Origin: Saxidomus purpurata
Taxonomy: Eukaryota; Mollusca; Bivalvia; Venerida; Veneridae
Length of the DNA: 64,000 nucleotides
NCBI GenBank assembly: GCA_022818135.1
Contig: JAFMSR010000008.1
Coordinates: forward strand, 26,237,135-26,301,134
Reading direction: 5' to 3'
A program made the position numbers and the translations under genes. Shown here piece after piece: positions 34,973 through 45,258 of this stretch. The notes beneath the pieces were generated by a model, which saw only the letters and a list, made by a program, of their open reading frames with translations, did not search any database and had not been told where the DNA came from. The first letter of the stretch is position 1. Every line of letters starts with the position of its first letter.

Positions 34973-36611
34973 GGCAGTGGCTAGAGTTACGGTACCGTAA
35001 CTCTAGCCTCCGAGTCTAGAGTTACGGAAGTTCCGTATCTCTAGCAAAACCCTATGAGGAAAGGTTAGAGTTACGGAAGTTTATAAAGGCAAATGTATGT
35101 TGCTTTAAATATGCATGATGTGTTGTAAACTTAAATATTTCACCAGTAATACTGAATAAACCGATCTGTCGGCAAATGCAGCGTCTTCATAGCCGCCATT
35201 TTGGCAATACATAATACATTGGCGGAAATATCATTGTTATAATGTTCGTCTTTACTGGAGCGTTCCATTGTAGTTGGACAATTATATCACATTTTGTGCG
35301 AAGCATGATAGAAGTTAAGTAAAATATCGTTGTTGACACATGTTGTTTTGTTGTTGACATATGTTGTTTTTGTATTTAATTGTCTGACTACATCTAAGCC
35401 ACACCACGAGAAGGCACTCAGATCGTGACAAAAAAATTATTGTAATCGAAAGTACAGCTGTTAAATTTCATAATTTCGTTTTTTTTTTGTTTACGTTTAT
35501 CGTGCTCTTAGAATTGTAATATTCTTCTTTTCTTTATCTTACTTTTGCTTTATTAACGTTGTTTGTGAACAGAGAACACATAAATATGTGCAAGAGTATA
35601 CAGCATGACAATAATAGTTCCGATATTAGCATTATATTAAGTATAACCAAAATGGCGCCTGTGAAATTGTCGTATATACAACAGATCAGTTTATTCACGA
35701 TTACTGGTGAAATATTTAAGTTTACAACACATTATCATGGCTTCCGGGTCAACTCGTACCTTAGTCAACTCGTACCTTAGTCATCTCGTACCTGAATTGG
35801 TAAACTCGTACGGTTAAAAAAGTCAACTCGTACCCTTTGAAGTCAACTCGTACCTTTTGTTTCAAAACTGATATTTCAGGTGAAAGTCAGTTATTGTCAA
35901 TTGTTAGTAAGCTGCTTATATCATAAAACATGCATATGTTAAGTTGAAAAAAATAAAATTTATGACTGAAATGTTAAATAAGTTATGTTTTTTTTTTAAC
36001 TTTCTCTGTTGCATGCAAGAAAATAAATAACTTGGTAAGGTATTTTCATTCGAAAAGTAACTAGTCTTCTCAAAATTCGAATGCCTATTGTATCTTTAAA
36101 AACCTAAGTTGAACTGAAATAAAACATATTTTCGTCATTCACAGGATGTAAATAATACAATTTTCGAAAATCCCGTTATTCATTATTTTAGAAACGCTAA
36201 AAACGAATGATTACATAGGGTACGAGTTGACTTTTTCCTACCATTTTCTGATACAATTTTGCAAAATAAGAGCAAAATAAAGTATTTCAATGCTAATATT
36301 TAATGATAATTGAAAAAAAAAAACTAATATCTCAAAGATATTGAATAAAAAAGTTTAAGGTACGAGTTGACTTTTTCGAAAAAAAAATCAGGTACGAGTT
36401 GACCAATTCAGGTACGAGATGACTAAGGTACGAGTTGACTTAGGTACGAGTTGACTGGTTACCTTATCATGCATATATTAAAGCAATATACATACCTTTA
36501 TAAACTTCCGTAACTCTAGCCTTTCCTCGTAGGGTTTTGCTAGAGATACGGAACTTCCGTAACTCTAGACTCGGAGGCTAGAGTTACGGTACCGTAACTC
36601 TAGCCACTGCC
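34973..36611. mobile_element. Outer inverted-repeat transposon, TIR about 197 bp, 9 bp duplication
   Basis: The left arm (34973-35169) and right arm (35681-35739 plus 36472-36611) are near-identical reverse complements, starting GGCAGTGGCTAGAG. CATCCGAAA flanks both sides (34964-34972 and 36612-36620). Each end opens with a perfect 30 bp palindrome, GGCTAGAGTTACGGT plus its reverse complement, followed by more CTAGAGTTACGG motifs in both orientations. The right arm is split by the inner element 35740-36463; without it the element is about 907 bp. No transposase is encoded. Long arms and a 9 bp duplication suit a Mutator-like element; KDZ-type elements are an alternative. It is inserted in intron 1 of NTMT1-B, about 120 bp from exon 1. 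Confidence 0.9.
35740..36463. mobile_element. Inner inverted-repeat element built of GTCAACTCGTACC motifs
   Basis: It is flanked by TTATCATG at 35732-35739 and 36464-36471 (8 bp duplication), which interrupts the outer element's right arm. Each arm is a run of the 13-mer GTCAACTCGTACC or close variants (for example GTCATCTCGTACC): about five on the left (35748-35850) and six inverted on the right (36218-36460). The order of exact and variant copies is mirrored between arms. The middle is AT-rich and non-coding. A non-autonomous element of unknown superfamily; 8 bp duplications occur in hAT and Zisupton/KDZ elements. Confidence 0.88.
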
Positions 36612-36731
36612 CATCCGAAAACTGTACATTGGTTTGCATATATCATTTCGATCTTGATAAGAGAATACAATGTCTTTGGATCGACGATGCACACATTTAT
36701 GAAGAATGTGGTGTCTCCTATTAAATGTCAC

Positions 36732-36911
36732 CTTTAAAAATGGCCGAAGGAAGGCCTTTGATCCGTTGATGTCTGTTGGGGAAATTTTTTCAAAGCCTCC
36801 TAACATGCCGTCGACTGTTGAAGGAATTTGTGACCAGTATTCCTTCGCATCGTCATAGAATTTACCCTCATTCTCCGGCCATGCTACTTCACTATCAGAT
36901 TCTTCCGTCAT
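36732..36911 (-). CDS. NTMT1: NTMT1 copy B, coding exon 1
   Basis: It encodes residues 1-60: acidic leader MTEESDSEVAWPENEGKFYD, then PSTVDGMLGGFEKISPTD and FLRPFLK. It ends AAG|GTGACA (donor) and joins in phase 0 to 30579. An upstream in-frame ATG exists (37004), but the reading before MTEESD is basic and hydrophobic and has no counterpart in copy A, so 36911 is chosen. The start and intron positions match copy A exactly, apart from one extra residue in the leader. Two large transposons lie directly downstream in the intron. Confidence 0.93.
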
Positions 36912-37191
36912 TTTGATAAATTTGTTCAAACAAAAGCGTGTTCTTCCCCTGTAAATTTTGTTAATTTTTGTCGTGGAGATACACCGGAAGATAAACATCA
37001 GCAATGTGGGTGTTGTTGTTGTTTCTGATTCGTTCTCAATACTATTCGTACAATTGTTTCTCCAATCTGGTTTTGTGCGAATTCAACAGTAAGCAAAGCT
37101 AAAGTGATTTCAAAAAGACAAAAAAAACATAAAATATTTCTTTAAATGTATTTATTTCGTTACCAAACTTACAGATAAATGCAAAACATAT
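36912..37191. other. Upstream region of NTMT1-B
   Basis: Presumed 5' UTR and promoter. No core promoter motif is clear. The 3.8 kb transposon begins about 280 bp upstream of the start codon. Confidence 0.4.
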
Positions 37192-38404
37192 CGAGGGCTT
37201 GGCGCAAAACTGGTCCAAGTCAAATTTTTCACAAAATCACAGTAAGATACACATTCAGTGCAAAAATAATGACTTATCTCTTTACTTTTTATGAAACTGT
37301 TGCTAAGAAACAAACAGGTCCATCTCAAAACAACAGTTTGCATTGAGGCAAAAGAGGTCCAACTTGAGTTGGACTTGTTTTGCACTGAAATTATTAATGA
37401 ATCCCAACTGAATATCTCAGATAGACTTATTTTGCATCAAACTAATGGAAAAATATTATAATAGTCAAAGGATTCTTAGTATTAGCACAATTCTGATAAG
37501 ATAGCCTTAAAAAATAAGTTTGTTTCTTGTTACGGCCTGGGAAAAATATGGGTCGGTAGATAGAGAATTGTTTTTTTGTTTTGCTATGGTAAAAAGTACC
37601 TTCATGTTGAATATACGACATTGTATGGTGAAAGCAAACAAAGTATCTTACATACAGTACAGCACAGGTGGATTTTATTACAGATATCTTTGTTTGTCGC
37701 AAGAATTATAATATAAGTGCTTATCAATGATTTGTCCTCGCTTTGATGTTTTTTATTAAGCAAAATTGATTCTGAATTGAACCTGTGGTTAGGAAAGCAT
37801 TGAGCAACAAATGTTCTATATATGTACATGTGCAAAACATTCATTTTAAATGCATTCAAGGAACACTTTAGAAATATACATATTCTTTTACATTGCACTT
37901 CTTAATTAGCGGCATGGATATTTTCAATATCGGGAGCAAACAGCATTAGATTTTGTGTCATTTACTATTTGGACACAGGTTCAATTCCTACACACTGAAT
38001 CAGACAATAATATTTTACCAACAACCTTATGAACCAGTGACACAGGTATTTGATGTTTTATGAAAAAAATAAAGATGACATTTCTGAAGATCGCACTAAG
38101 TGGAAAGTAAAATCAAGTGCGGTAACATCAAACATAAGGACACAAAACTGCAACATTAACACCTCGTGCAAAGGCTTGGTTTCAAACACGGGACTTACAT
38201 ACTATTATTACATTTTCTCTTTGCATAATTTTGCTGATTAAATAGCTTATTCTTACAATTAAGTGTCGAAGTATCTTGCTGCTATGACAGTTAAATTTGA
38301 TATAAACTGAATTACAGTTCAAGAAGGAACATACGCCCGTTCCAGTCGTATTTTGGTCATTCTAACAGGCGGGCAGTATACCTTACTAATTACCAGTACT
38401 ACAT

Positions 38405-38518
38405 TCTTTCTAACATGGTCAGTACCTGAGGGTCGAACCCATGACTCTCAATGTATGTAAGGTTATAATGAGTTAAAGTCAGCGGCTCTTACCACTAGAC
38501 CACAAAGGCTGACCACCT
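38405..38518 (-). repeat. tRNA-like SINE head with an extended anticodon region
   Basis: On the minus strand TGTGGTCTAGTGGTAAGAG (A-box) and GGGTTCGACCC (B-box) are separated by about 48 bases, longer than in a normal tRNA. It could be a SINE head with an insertion or a tRNA pseudogene with intron-like sequence. Confidence 0.6.
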
Positions 38519-39156
38519 TTCCCTAGTATCTTACGTGCGGAAATAAAAGTTAAATACATTAGTGCGAAGAACTAGAAATGTTATCATGCACTGATGTATA
38601 TAAAATACTTTTAAGCATTCCTTTTTAAAAGTGAATATTGAAAATCTCGTATAAAGTGTGGTCAAAATACTTGCTACCTATTGAGTGCCTGGTAAATAAT
38701 ATTGCACAATATTGTTAAATTTTTATACAGTGGTATGACATCCTAAACATTAAATCTTGGTGTCAGACATAACTGTACTAGGGCAGCCAAATCAATATTC
38801 GTTATATTTTGGCATTTTTTTTACCTCTTTAATTTCGTTATTTTTCTGAAATTCTGACACATTAACATGTGTGAATGCATTCATGAAAGAATTTGTAATT
38901 TCAAACAGTAAATCACAGATTAACTGCCTCATTTACTAACACAAAAATCGGGCCAAAAAGAAGCATAAAAAATGATGTCGCATTAACGTTGTCCTCGAAT
39001 GACGTTGCACCTAATTAAAGCCAAAAATGTCATGGCGCGTCTTATATTTGAACAAGGCAAATATTGAAAAAGGCAAATATTGCACTTTGATACCACAGTA
39101 GAAAAAAAGCATCAAAGTCAAACCAGTGTTAAAGGCCATCATGCTATTAAAACCCC

Positions 39157-40182
39157 TTTTTGTTAGCTAACCTGGCCAGGTTAATGGATGATTGTCAGTT
39201 GTTCGTCGGCCGTCAACATTTTTATTCAACCAACATCTCCTCTGAAACTACTGGGAAAATGTTGATGAAACTATGCAGGGATGTTCCTTGTATGAAGCTC
39301 TACCAAAATTGTTCAAAGAAATCTATTCCATGCTGAACTCAGGTTGCTATGGCATAAAATTAGGAAAAACTTTTTAAAAATCTTCTCTGAAAGCACAAAG
39401 CCTAGAGCTTAGATATTTAGCATGTAGCATAGTGTTTAGTGGAGTCCTTTACAAAGATTGTACAAATTATGACCCTTGGATCAAAATTAACCTCGCCTGG
39501 GAGGGGTCACTTTGTTTTACATAGGCTTAGTATAGGAAATTTTTTTTAATTTTTAATTTTTAAATTTCTCTGAAACCACAAGGCCTAGAGCTTAAATATT
39601 TGGCATGTTGCATTGTCTAGTGAACCTGTACCCAGATTGTTCAAATAATGACCCCCGGGTTAAAATTAACCCTGCCCGAGGGGTCACTTGGTTTTACATA
39701 GGCTTTAAAAATCTTCTTCTCTGAAATCACAGGGCCTAGAGCTGAGATATTTGGCATGTCTAGATGACCTTTACCATGTTTGTTTAAAACATGACCCCTG
39801 GGTCAAACTGACCAAACCCAGGGGCATCTCTTGATTCTGCATAGCAAAAAATTAAAAAGTCTTCTTCTCTGAAACCACAAGGCCTAGCACTGCAGATATT
39901 TAGCATGTAGCATTGCTGTGTGGACTTTTACCAAGATTGTTCAAATCACGACCCCCGGGTCAAAATTAACCTTTTCCGGGAGGGTGGTCACTTGATTTTG
40001 CTCAGGTTTGTATAGGGAAAACTTAAAAAAACCACAAGGCCCACAGGCAGAGCTTAGATATTTGGAATGTTACTAAGCATTGTGTAGTGGACCTCTACGA
40101 ATTATGTTAAAATCATGACCCCTTGTATTATTGGCAATTGATATACAGGTGAATGATATAAGGCCATCTTGACCCTCTTGTT
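39157..40182 (-). mobile_element. GCTCACC-family element, reverse orientation
   Basis: Read on the minus strand it starts CAAGAGGGTCAAGATGGCC and TATATCATTCACCTG. It has about five core units (CCTAGAGCTTAGATATTTGG and GACCCCTGGGTCAAA on the plus strand) and ends near GGTTAGCTAACAAAAA. The core is the same type as at 26030-27070. Confidence 0.7.
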
Positions 40183-41005
40183 CTAAATCTACTACCTGTT
40201 TTCCAATGAGATTTACCCACTTCTCAAGAACAACCACTTTTTTATGGTCTTGATACGGGTTTGATAGTAAATTAGTTACAGTTTCGCAGGTCATTTGTTA
40301 AAAATGTTAATCAACATAGATTTATTGATATACAGTGTTTTTGTCTTTGTTTAACTTTGTTAAGTTACATGAGTATATGAGCTGACTTTTCTGTATCCAA
40401 GCAGTTGTTATTGAAGTGTATCATATATGTAGAGGAATTATTCTTTGACGAAATATAATGGGATCATGCTAATGTTCACTCATGATCATTTTTTAAATGA
40501 TCAGGTTTTAAATAGTTTTGAACTGTTAACTTTGAAATAAATTTTATCTGGAGGTTGGCTAAAGATATTGTCTAATCTTTGTTTTTTTTTTTGCAGAGAA
40601 GGAGATGATTTTCAGTTAACAGTTACAAAATATTATTTGGTCCATACTGAAAGTTTAAAATATGAAACCTATAAGAATTGATAAATTTGGAACAGTTTTT
40701 CCAAAAAAAGTTGAAGTTGGACTTTTTTTGCATTGAATTATTTGTTGCATAATAGGTCCAACTTGAGATGGACTTGTTTTGCACTGAAAAACTCAGTGCA
40801 AGATAAGTCCAACTTTCTAAAACCATAATTAGACTAAAAATAATTAAAAAATAAAATCATTTACCAAATCTAGTGAGGATTCACACCAAAAATGTAAATT
40901 TTCATTCATGTAATCATAATTTTAAGAATTTTATTCAGTTTTTTGTGTCTCCTGAAAAATTTACAAAAACTGAGTTGGTCCAGTTTTGCGCCAAGCCCTC
41001 GATAT

Positions 41006-42590
41006 GGATCCATGGTTAAACTTCCCCAGTCGCTTGGGATTAACACGCACATATAATATACACTTTCCATGTGTATATAGGTCCTTGGGTTTAGCAGGAA
41101 CGGTGTATAGTTTATTCCTTGGTTCAGTAGAGAGATGCTGGACAAAAGTGTATCTTGATTTACATTGATTCTGCTGGAGCTCTAGGAAGCCTTATTTTAA
41201 TTTTCATACTTCATACTGTTCATATTGTTTTAAGCCTTGCGTACATGAAATAACGAATATACACGTGTCACGCACGAGATGGACGTTTCAATCTAATCAA
41301 AGGTGTACTTTGTGCCCCTGTTTTTCAAACTGGAGTTGACTAAACCTTTGAATTTGTTAATGTCCTTGGCTTCTGCTATGCCGGAAGACAATATGGATTC
41401 CAGCTGTTGACAATACTGTTGGAGAATCTATTTTGCCCAAAACTCATATTGGTACTTCTTTTTTCGATTTGTAAATATGGCACAGGTTTGCATCTAGAGC
41501 AACATTTGTGTTGTCTACTGCGACATTTAAATACTCTTTCAGTATTTCAAAAAAAAAAAAAAATTTGCAACATGTCCGCTCTTTCTATTCTGTAAACAGG
41601 TGTTGGCAGTTCAGAATTTCTTAATCTCTGTACAAACTTCAAAGTCAAGTTTTTTTTAATCCTGTTACCATTTTTTTCTGCGCGGCACTGCACATTTTCT
41701 TTGGCAATTGTCTTTTTGTATTTGACAGACCAAATTTTACAAATTGGTGTACTCCAAATGCGTCAGTGATGGTTTTCCACATTTGATAAGGTAGACGATA
41801 ACAAGAATGCCATGGTTACTCGAAAGTTGCAAAAAATAAAATGAAAAAGAATGGCGATATGCGGTTAGCTCTAACTATAGGTAACAGGATACATCATATT
41901 GTAAAACGAATATGTTTTTCCCTGTAGACCAGTCCAATATAGTTCAAACTAGAATACTATTATTTGATATCCTCGCACACCATTTACACACCCAACTCTA
42001 TATTTCTATATCCATTAGATACTGAAATATCTTAACTTACCAGGTTTTATTATGGCAAGTCAGAGCGTCGATGCTGATTTCGGTCCTCTTTTAATTCAAT
42101 GTACTTTCACTATCAATGTCTCATTTATCGTGCGCTCATTTAATGTGATTTTGCTGTTTAAATTATAACTTATCTATCTTAACTATCCTTAGGCTTACGG
42201 AATCGATGTAATCGAAACTAACTGTCTGAGAGTACATTGAAGATAAAGATACTGTTTGTTTATCCGAGAGCAAAATCGACAGTAATGTCACTTTAAATCA
42301 TTCTCAATATGTTGTGCACGCTGATGAAATTATTAATTCTGAAAGTATAATTTTTAAAAGCTCAGGCAGTTAATACTAGTCAAAATAGTGCATGTCCAAA
42401 AAGCTCGACCTTCATAAGGTAAAGCTTAAACAAATGCTAATATTTTGCTGCATAAAATGGTGCCTAACACAACTGAATCGACATGTATATTGTTTTAATT
42501 TCTCCTTTTATTGATCGATCATATAATCCAAATAATTGACTTTTATTGTGTCTTATGAAAAGTTATATTAATTTTACGGAAATTATAATG
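41006..42590. other. Non-coding stretch, nothing recognised
   Basis: AT-rich. Short frames around 41300-41600 match nothing that I recognise. Confidence 0.45.
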
Positions 42591-42695
42591 AAAAGGAAAA
42601 AAAAAAAAAAAAAAAAAAGTAAAAAAAAAAAAAAAATAAACAAAATCGTCTAGTCAGTAAAATTATTTAAATAAAATAATAAAAAAAAAAAAGTT
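42591..42695. repeat. A-rich homopolymer block
   Basis: Several runs of 10-20 A separated by single bases. The assembly is probably unreliable here. Confidence 0.9.
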
Positions 42696-42749
42696 ACCTT
42701 CTTGAGGCACTTACGAAAAAAAAAATATATGAGGGAAAATTTTCCTTAC

Positions 42750-43158
42750 TAAGGTATGGAATAAGAAATCTGCCATCCGGTTTAAGAGGAGTCTTCCAAA
42801 ACGGTGTGAAAAAAAAGGGCCATAATTGTTAAAATTGGGGGGGCGCAAAAATTCCTTCCTTTCTCCTCCTAGTGTTCTCCTGGAAGTTTAAGCAAACTGC
42901 CATCTAGAGGTGTAAAATTATGGATAGTGAAAAAATCGGGGGGGGGAACAAAGGGCCATAAGTTTGGTGCCGGAAAATTCCTTCCTTTACTCCTCTCCTA
43001 AGGTGTTCCCGGAGTTAGCAAAACTGCCTCTGGTTAGAGGAGTTGGTTGGGGGGGCACAGTCGGGCGTACGGACGGACGGCGGACGGACTGACGGATGAC
43101 GGACGGACGGACGGACGGACAAGTGCAACGCTATATGCACCCCTGTGGGGGCATAAAA
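42750..43158 (+). mobile_element. Pearl/Helentron-like 3' half
   Basis: Two diverged core units (AAAGGGCCATAA, TTCCTTCCTTT, AGCAAACTGCC) are followed by a (GGAC)n/(GGACGGAC)n microsatellite (43070-43120) and the 3' hairpin TGCACCCCTGTGGGGGCA, then TAAAAAG. The 5' end is lost, possibly in the A-rich block. Confidence 0.75.
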
Positions 43159-43945
43159 AGCCAATAATTCATACAGTAAACTCCCTGAAAACCGGACTCT
43201 GACAAGGGAAAAAGTCCCCTTTTCTGAGAGTTCAGGTTCTCAGGAAACTTATCATCAGAATCGGACTTCTTGACTGACTCTTTTAATTGAAGCAAAGACC
43301 ATAATAAACAATGTTTAAGTAAACAACTATGAATTTTATTTTAGGAAACAATATCAAACCCTATAAAACATATACATGTTCATGCATTGTAGCACATATC
43401 TTATCCATAAATCATATACATGTGTATAATATACCATCCCTGGTAACCCAGGCTATTCTTTACGCATTAAATGACCGGAGAGAAGCGGAAGAAAATAACC
43501 GTGGGATCCATCGATGACAATTTACGTATCACACAGTCATATTTCATACGTAATAATATTTCGCATGCTACTGCAATGTTCTTTTTTTCATTTTATTTTT
43601 TCCGAAACAATCATGCATTGTTGTTTGTTGTCTACCACAGTTTTGCTTCACAATTTTGTTTTCTACTAATGATTGCATCTTTAAAAGTCCTGGCAAAAAA
43701 TCAATATCCTTTTCCAATGCAGAGTTTTTCATTCGTATCAAAGATCCTAAAGATCCTAATATATCATATCACTTCCTGGAGCTTTCATCATCACAGTCTG
43801 TTTGATTTGTCTCATGTCCACGGAACGATTCAAGAATGTTTGATTCCCTCTGATCTGTGTCATCCTCTTAGGGGTGAACAATGTCAATATCAGATAATTG
43901 TTGTCTACTACATTTAAATTCCCTATACTAACTAAAATTGCCAAT

Positions 43946-44112
43946 GACACATCATAATAGTCATCATCATAATAATCATCATCATCATAATAATAATACA
44001 AATAATAAGAATAATAAAAATAAATAAAAATCATCATCATCACCATCATCATTATCATTAACAACAACACCAACAACAACAACAACAACAACAGCAGCAA
44101 CAGCAGCAACAC
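43946..44112. repeat. Compound trinucleotide microsatellite
   Basis: CAT/AAT runs are followed by CAA and CAG runs. Aspartate- or leucine-rich readings across it are artefacts. Confidence 0.92.
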
Positions 44113-44720
44113 AAACATCACTGTCATAGTTAAATCCCACCGACTTAAAACATTTCACAATTGTTAAATCTTCACCTGATCCCAAGCTTTCGCCGTCCAA
44201 GTTATGGCATCAAGAAGTTTTACTTTCTTGCACAGTTCTGCCACATTAGGACAGTCATCCATTGTGTTTATTAGTTATTTAAGCAAAAATCTCCTGTAAT
44301 TGGCTTTAAATGTCATTATGATACCCTGGTCAAGTGGCTGTTAGTGAGATGTTGTGTAGCTGGAAGAAACTTGACACACACACACATTCTGGCATGCTCT
44401 TATATCACCTTCCTTCCCATGTGCAGAAGCGTTATCCAACACCAAGAGGATTTTCCTGCCCTGGGTGTACATTTGAGAATTCAAGCTATTCAACCATTCT
44501 TTGAAAACAACATTGTTCATCCATGCTAATATATTTGCGACATAAGAAACTTTCAGTTTTTTCTGGTCTTCACTCTTAAAACATCTAGGGTTTTCAAATT
44601 TCCCAATTAAAAGAGGTCTTAGCTTTTCCCCACTAGCACTACAGGCAAACATAACAGTGTTCCTATCTTTGGAAACTATTTCCTTTTGTTGAAGAACCCT
44701 TGGCTGATAATGTCTTATCT
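44100..44720 (-). pseudogene. Degraded pogo/Tigger DDE transposase
   Basis: Reading the minus strand in changing frames gives the C-terminal half of a pogo-type transposase. In order: LSAKGSSTKGNSF; after a frameshift, SKDRNTVMFACSASGEKLRP, LLIGKFENPRCFK and WMNNVVFKEWLNSL, then GRKILLVLDNASAHG, which holds the second catalytic Asp region of DDE enzymes; after further shifts, KFLPATQHLT, DQGIIMTFKANY and VKLLDAITWTAKAWDQVK. At least three frameshifts make it dead. The N-terminal helix-turn-helix and the first catalytic Asp region were not found. It lies inside the TIR-bounded element 43174-44823. Confidence 0.85.
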
Positions 44721-44884
44721 GGAAGGGCGCGGTAGTATAGACAATAAAAGCATCCTTTAAATTATCGTCCGATTTTCTGAGGATTCCGGCTTTCTAAGAG
44801 CCCGGTTTTCAGGGAATTTACTGTATTATGAAAAATGCGAATTCAGTTGACAGTCGTGTACCTTAACAACTTTCGAATCGAGTC

Positions 44885-44965
44885 CTAATTATTCTTCGGT
44901 GTATTTGCTTTCTTTGGCTTAGCAGCTTTTGGCTTGCTGGCTTTTTTTGCTGGTTTCTTCTTCGC
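44885..44965 (-). pseudogene. Lysine-rich tail resembling histone H1 C-terminus
   Basis: The minus strand reads AKKKPAKKASKPKAAKPKK then ANTPKNN and a stop codon. The AKKPAK/KPKAAKP pattern is typical of linker-histone tails. An in-frame stop lies four codons upstream of this stretch and no globular domain was found, so at most it is a fragment. No histone stem-loop follows. A chance or unrelated lysine-rich fragment is possible. Confidence 0.42.
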
Positions 44966-45258
44966 AATGTTATGTTAGGACCAAGTTTCAGGGGATTCAA
45001 TTTCATCGATTAGCCAACGATTTGCTTGAGAATTCTGACAATGGCGTTAGCATTTTATATCTTCTCATTTATCAGGGTTGTGCGTTCGGTGAAGGTGGGA
45101 AAGCTAGTGTTTTTTTCTTTGCACTTCCAGTTCTATTGTACTGCTGACACGTTTAAAACTATATTCAGAACCAATGACGTGAATTGTAAAAAAAAGTTTA
45201 AATCAAAATCAGCAAAACTGTACAAATTCCCAATAAACAGCCAAAGAAGTACAGTTAA
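44966..45258. other. Non-coding stretch, nothing recognised
   Basis: I looked for the rest of a histone gene here on both strands and found none. Confidence 0.45.

Larger units (their letters stand above)
30580..36731 (-). other. NTMT1-B intron (6.2 kb)
   Basis: The donor is AAG|GTGACA at 36731 and the acceptor TTTTCAG at 30580. The intron is mostly transposon sequence, listed separately. At 32700-33330 there is a roughly 215 bp diverged tandem duplication (for example AGCTCAATGGCAAG near 33070 and 33305). Nothing is recognised at 30600-30870, 33340-33700 and 34610-34960. Confidence 0.8.
37192..41001. mobile_element. 3.8 kb non-autonomous DNA transposon, perfect TIRs
   Basis: CGAGGGCTTGGCGCAAAACT at the left and its exact reverse complement at the right end, both continuing into GG(T)CCA. 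Flanks are ATAT on both sides (37188-37191, 41002-41005); AT or TA are shorter alternatives. Subterminal copies of GTCCAACTTGAGTTGGAC and GGACTTGTTTTGCACTG occur near both ends (about 37353-37385 and 40710-40815). No transposase can be read. It carries a SINE (38405-38518) and a reversed GCTCACC-family element (39157-40182), which account for about 1.1 kb of its length. Confidence 0.8.
43174..44823 (-). mobile_element. pogo/Tigger-like DNA transposon
   Basis: The terminal inverted repeats are CAGTAAACTCCCTGAAAACC and, on the right, GGTTTTCAGGGAATTTACTG. TA lies on each side (43172-43173, 44824-44825). Length is 1650 bp. The minus strand carries the remains of a DDE transposase (separate entry); the left 900 bp holds microsatellites and no recognisable DNA-binding domain. 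CAGT ends, TA target and a DDE_1-type enzyme are the hallmarks of the pogo group of Tc1/mariner. Confidence 0.88.

Noticed and set aside
43471..43917. 148-codon plus-strand frame
   Set aside because: Lies inside the pogo-like element, opposite to its transposase strand; low-complexity hydrophobic reading with no family match.
43756..44127. Leucine/aspartate-rich minus-strand frames
   Set aside because: They arise from the CAT/CAA microsatellite.
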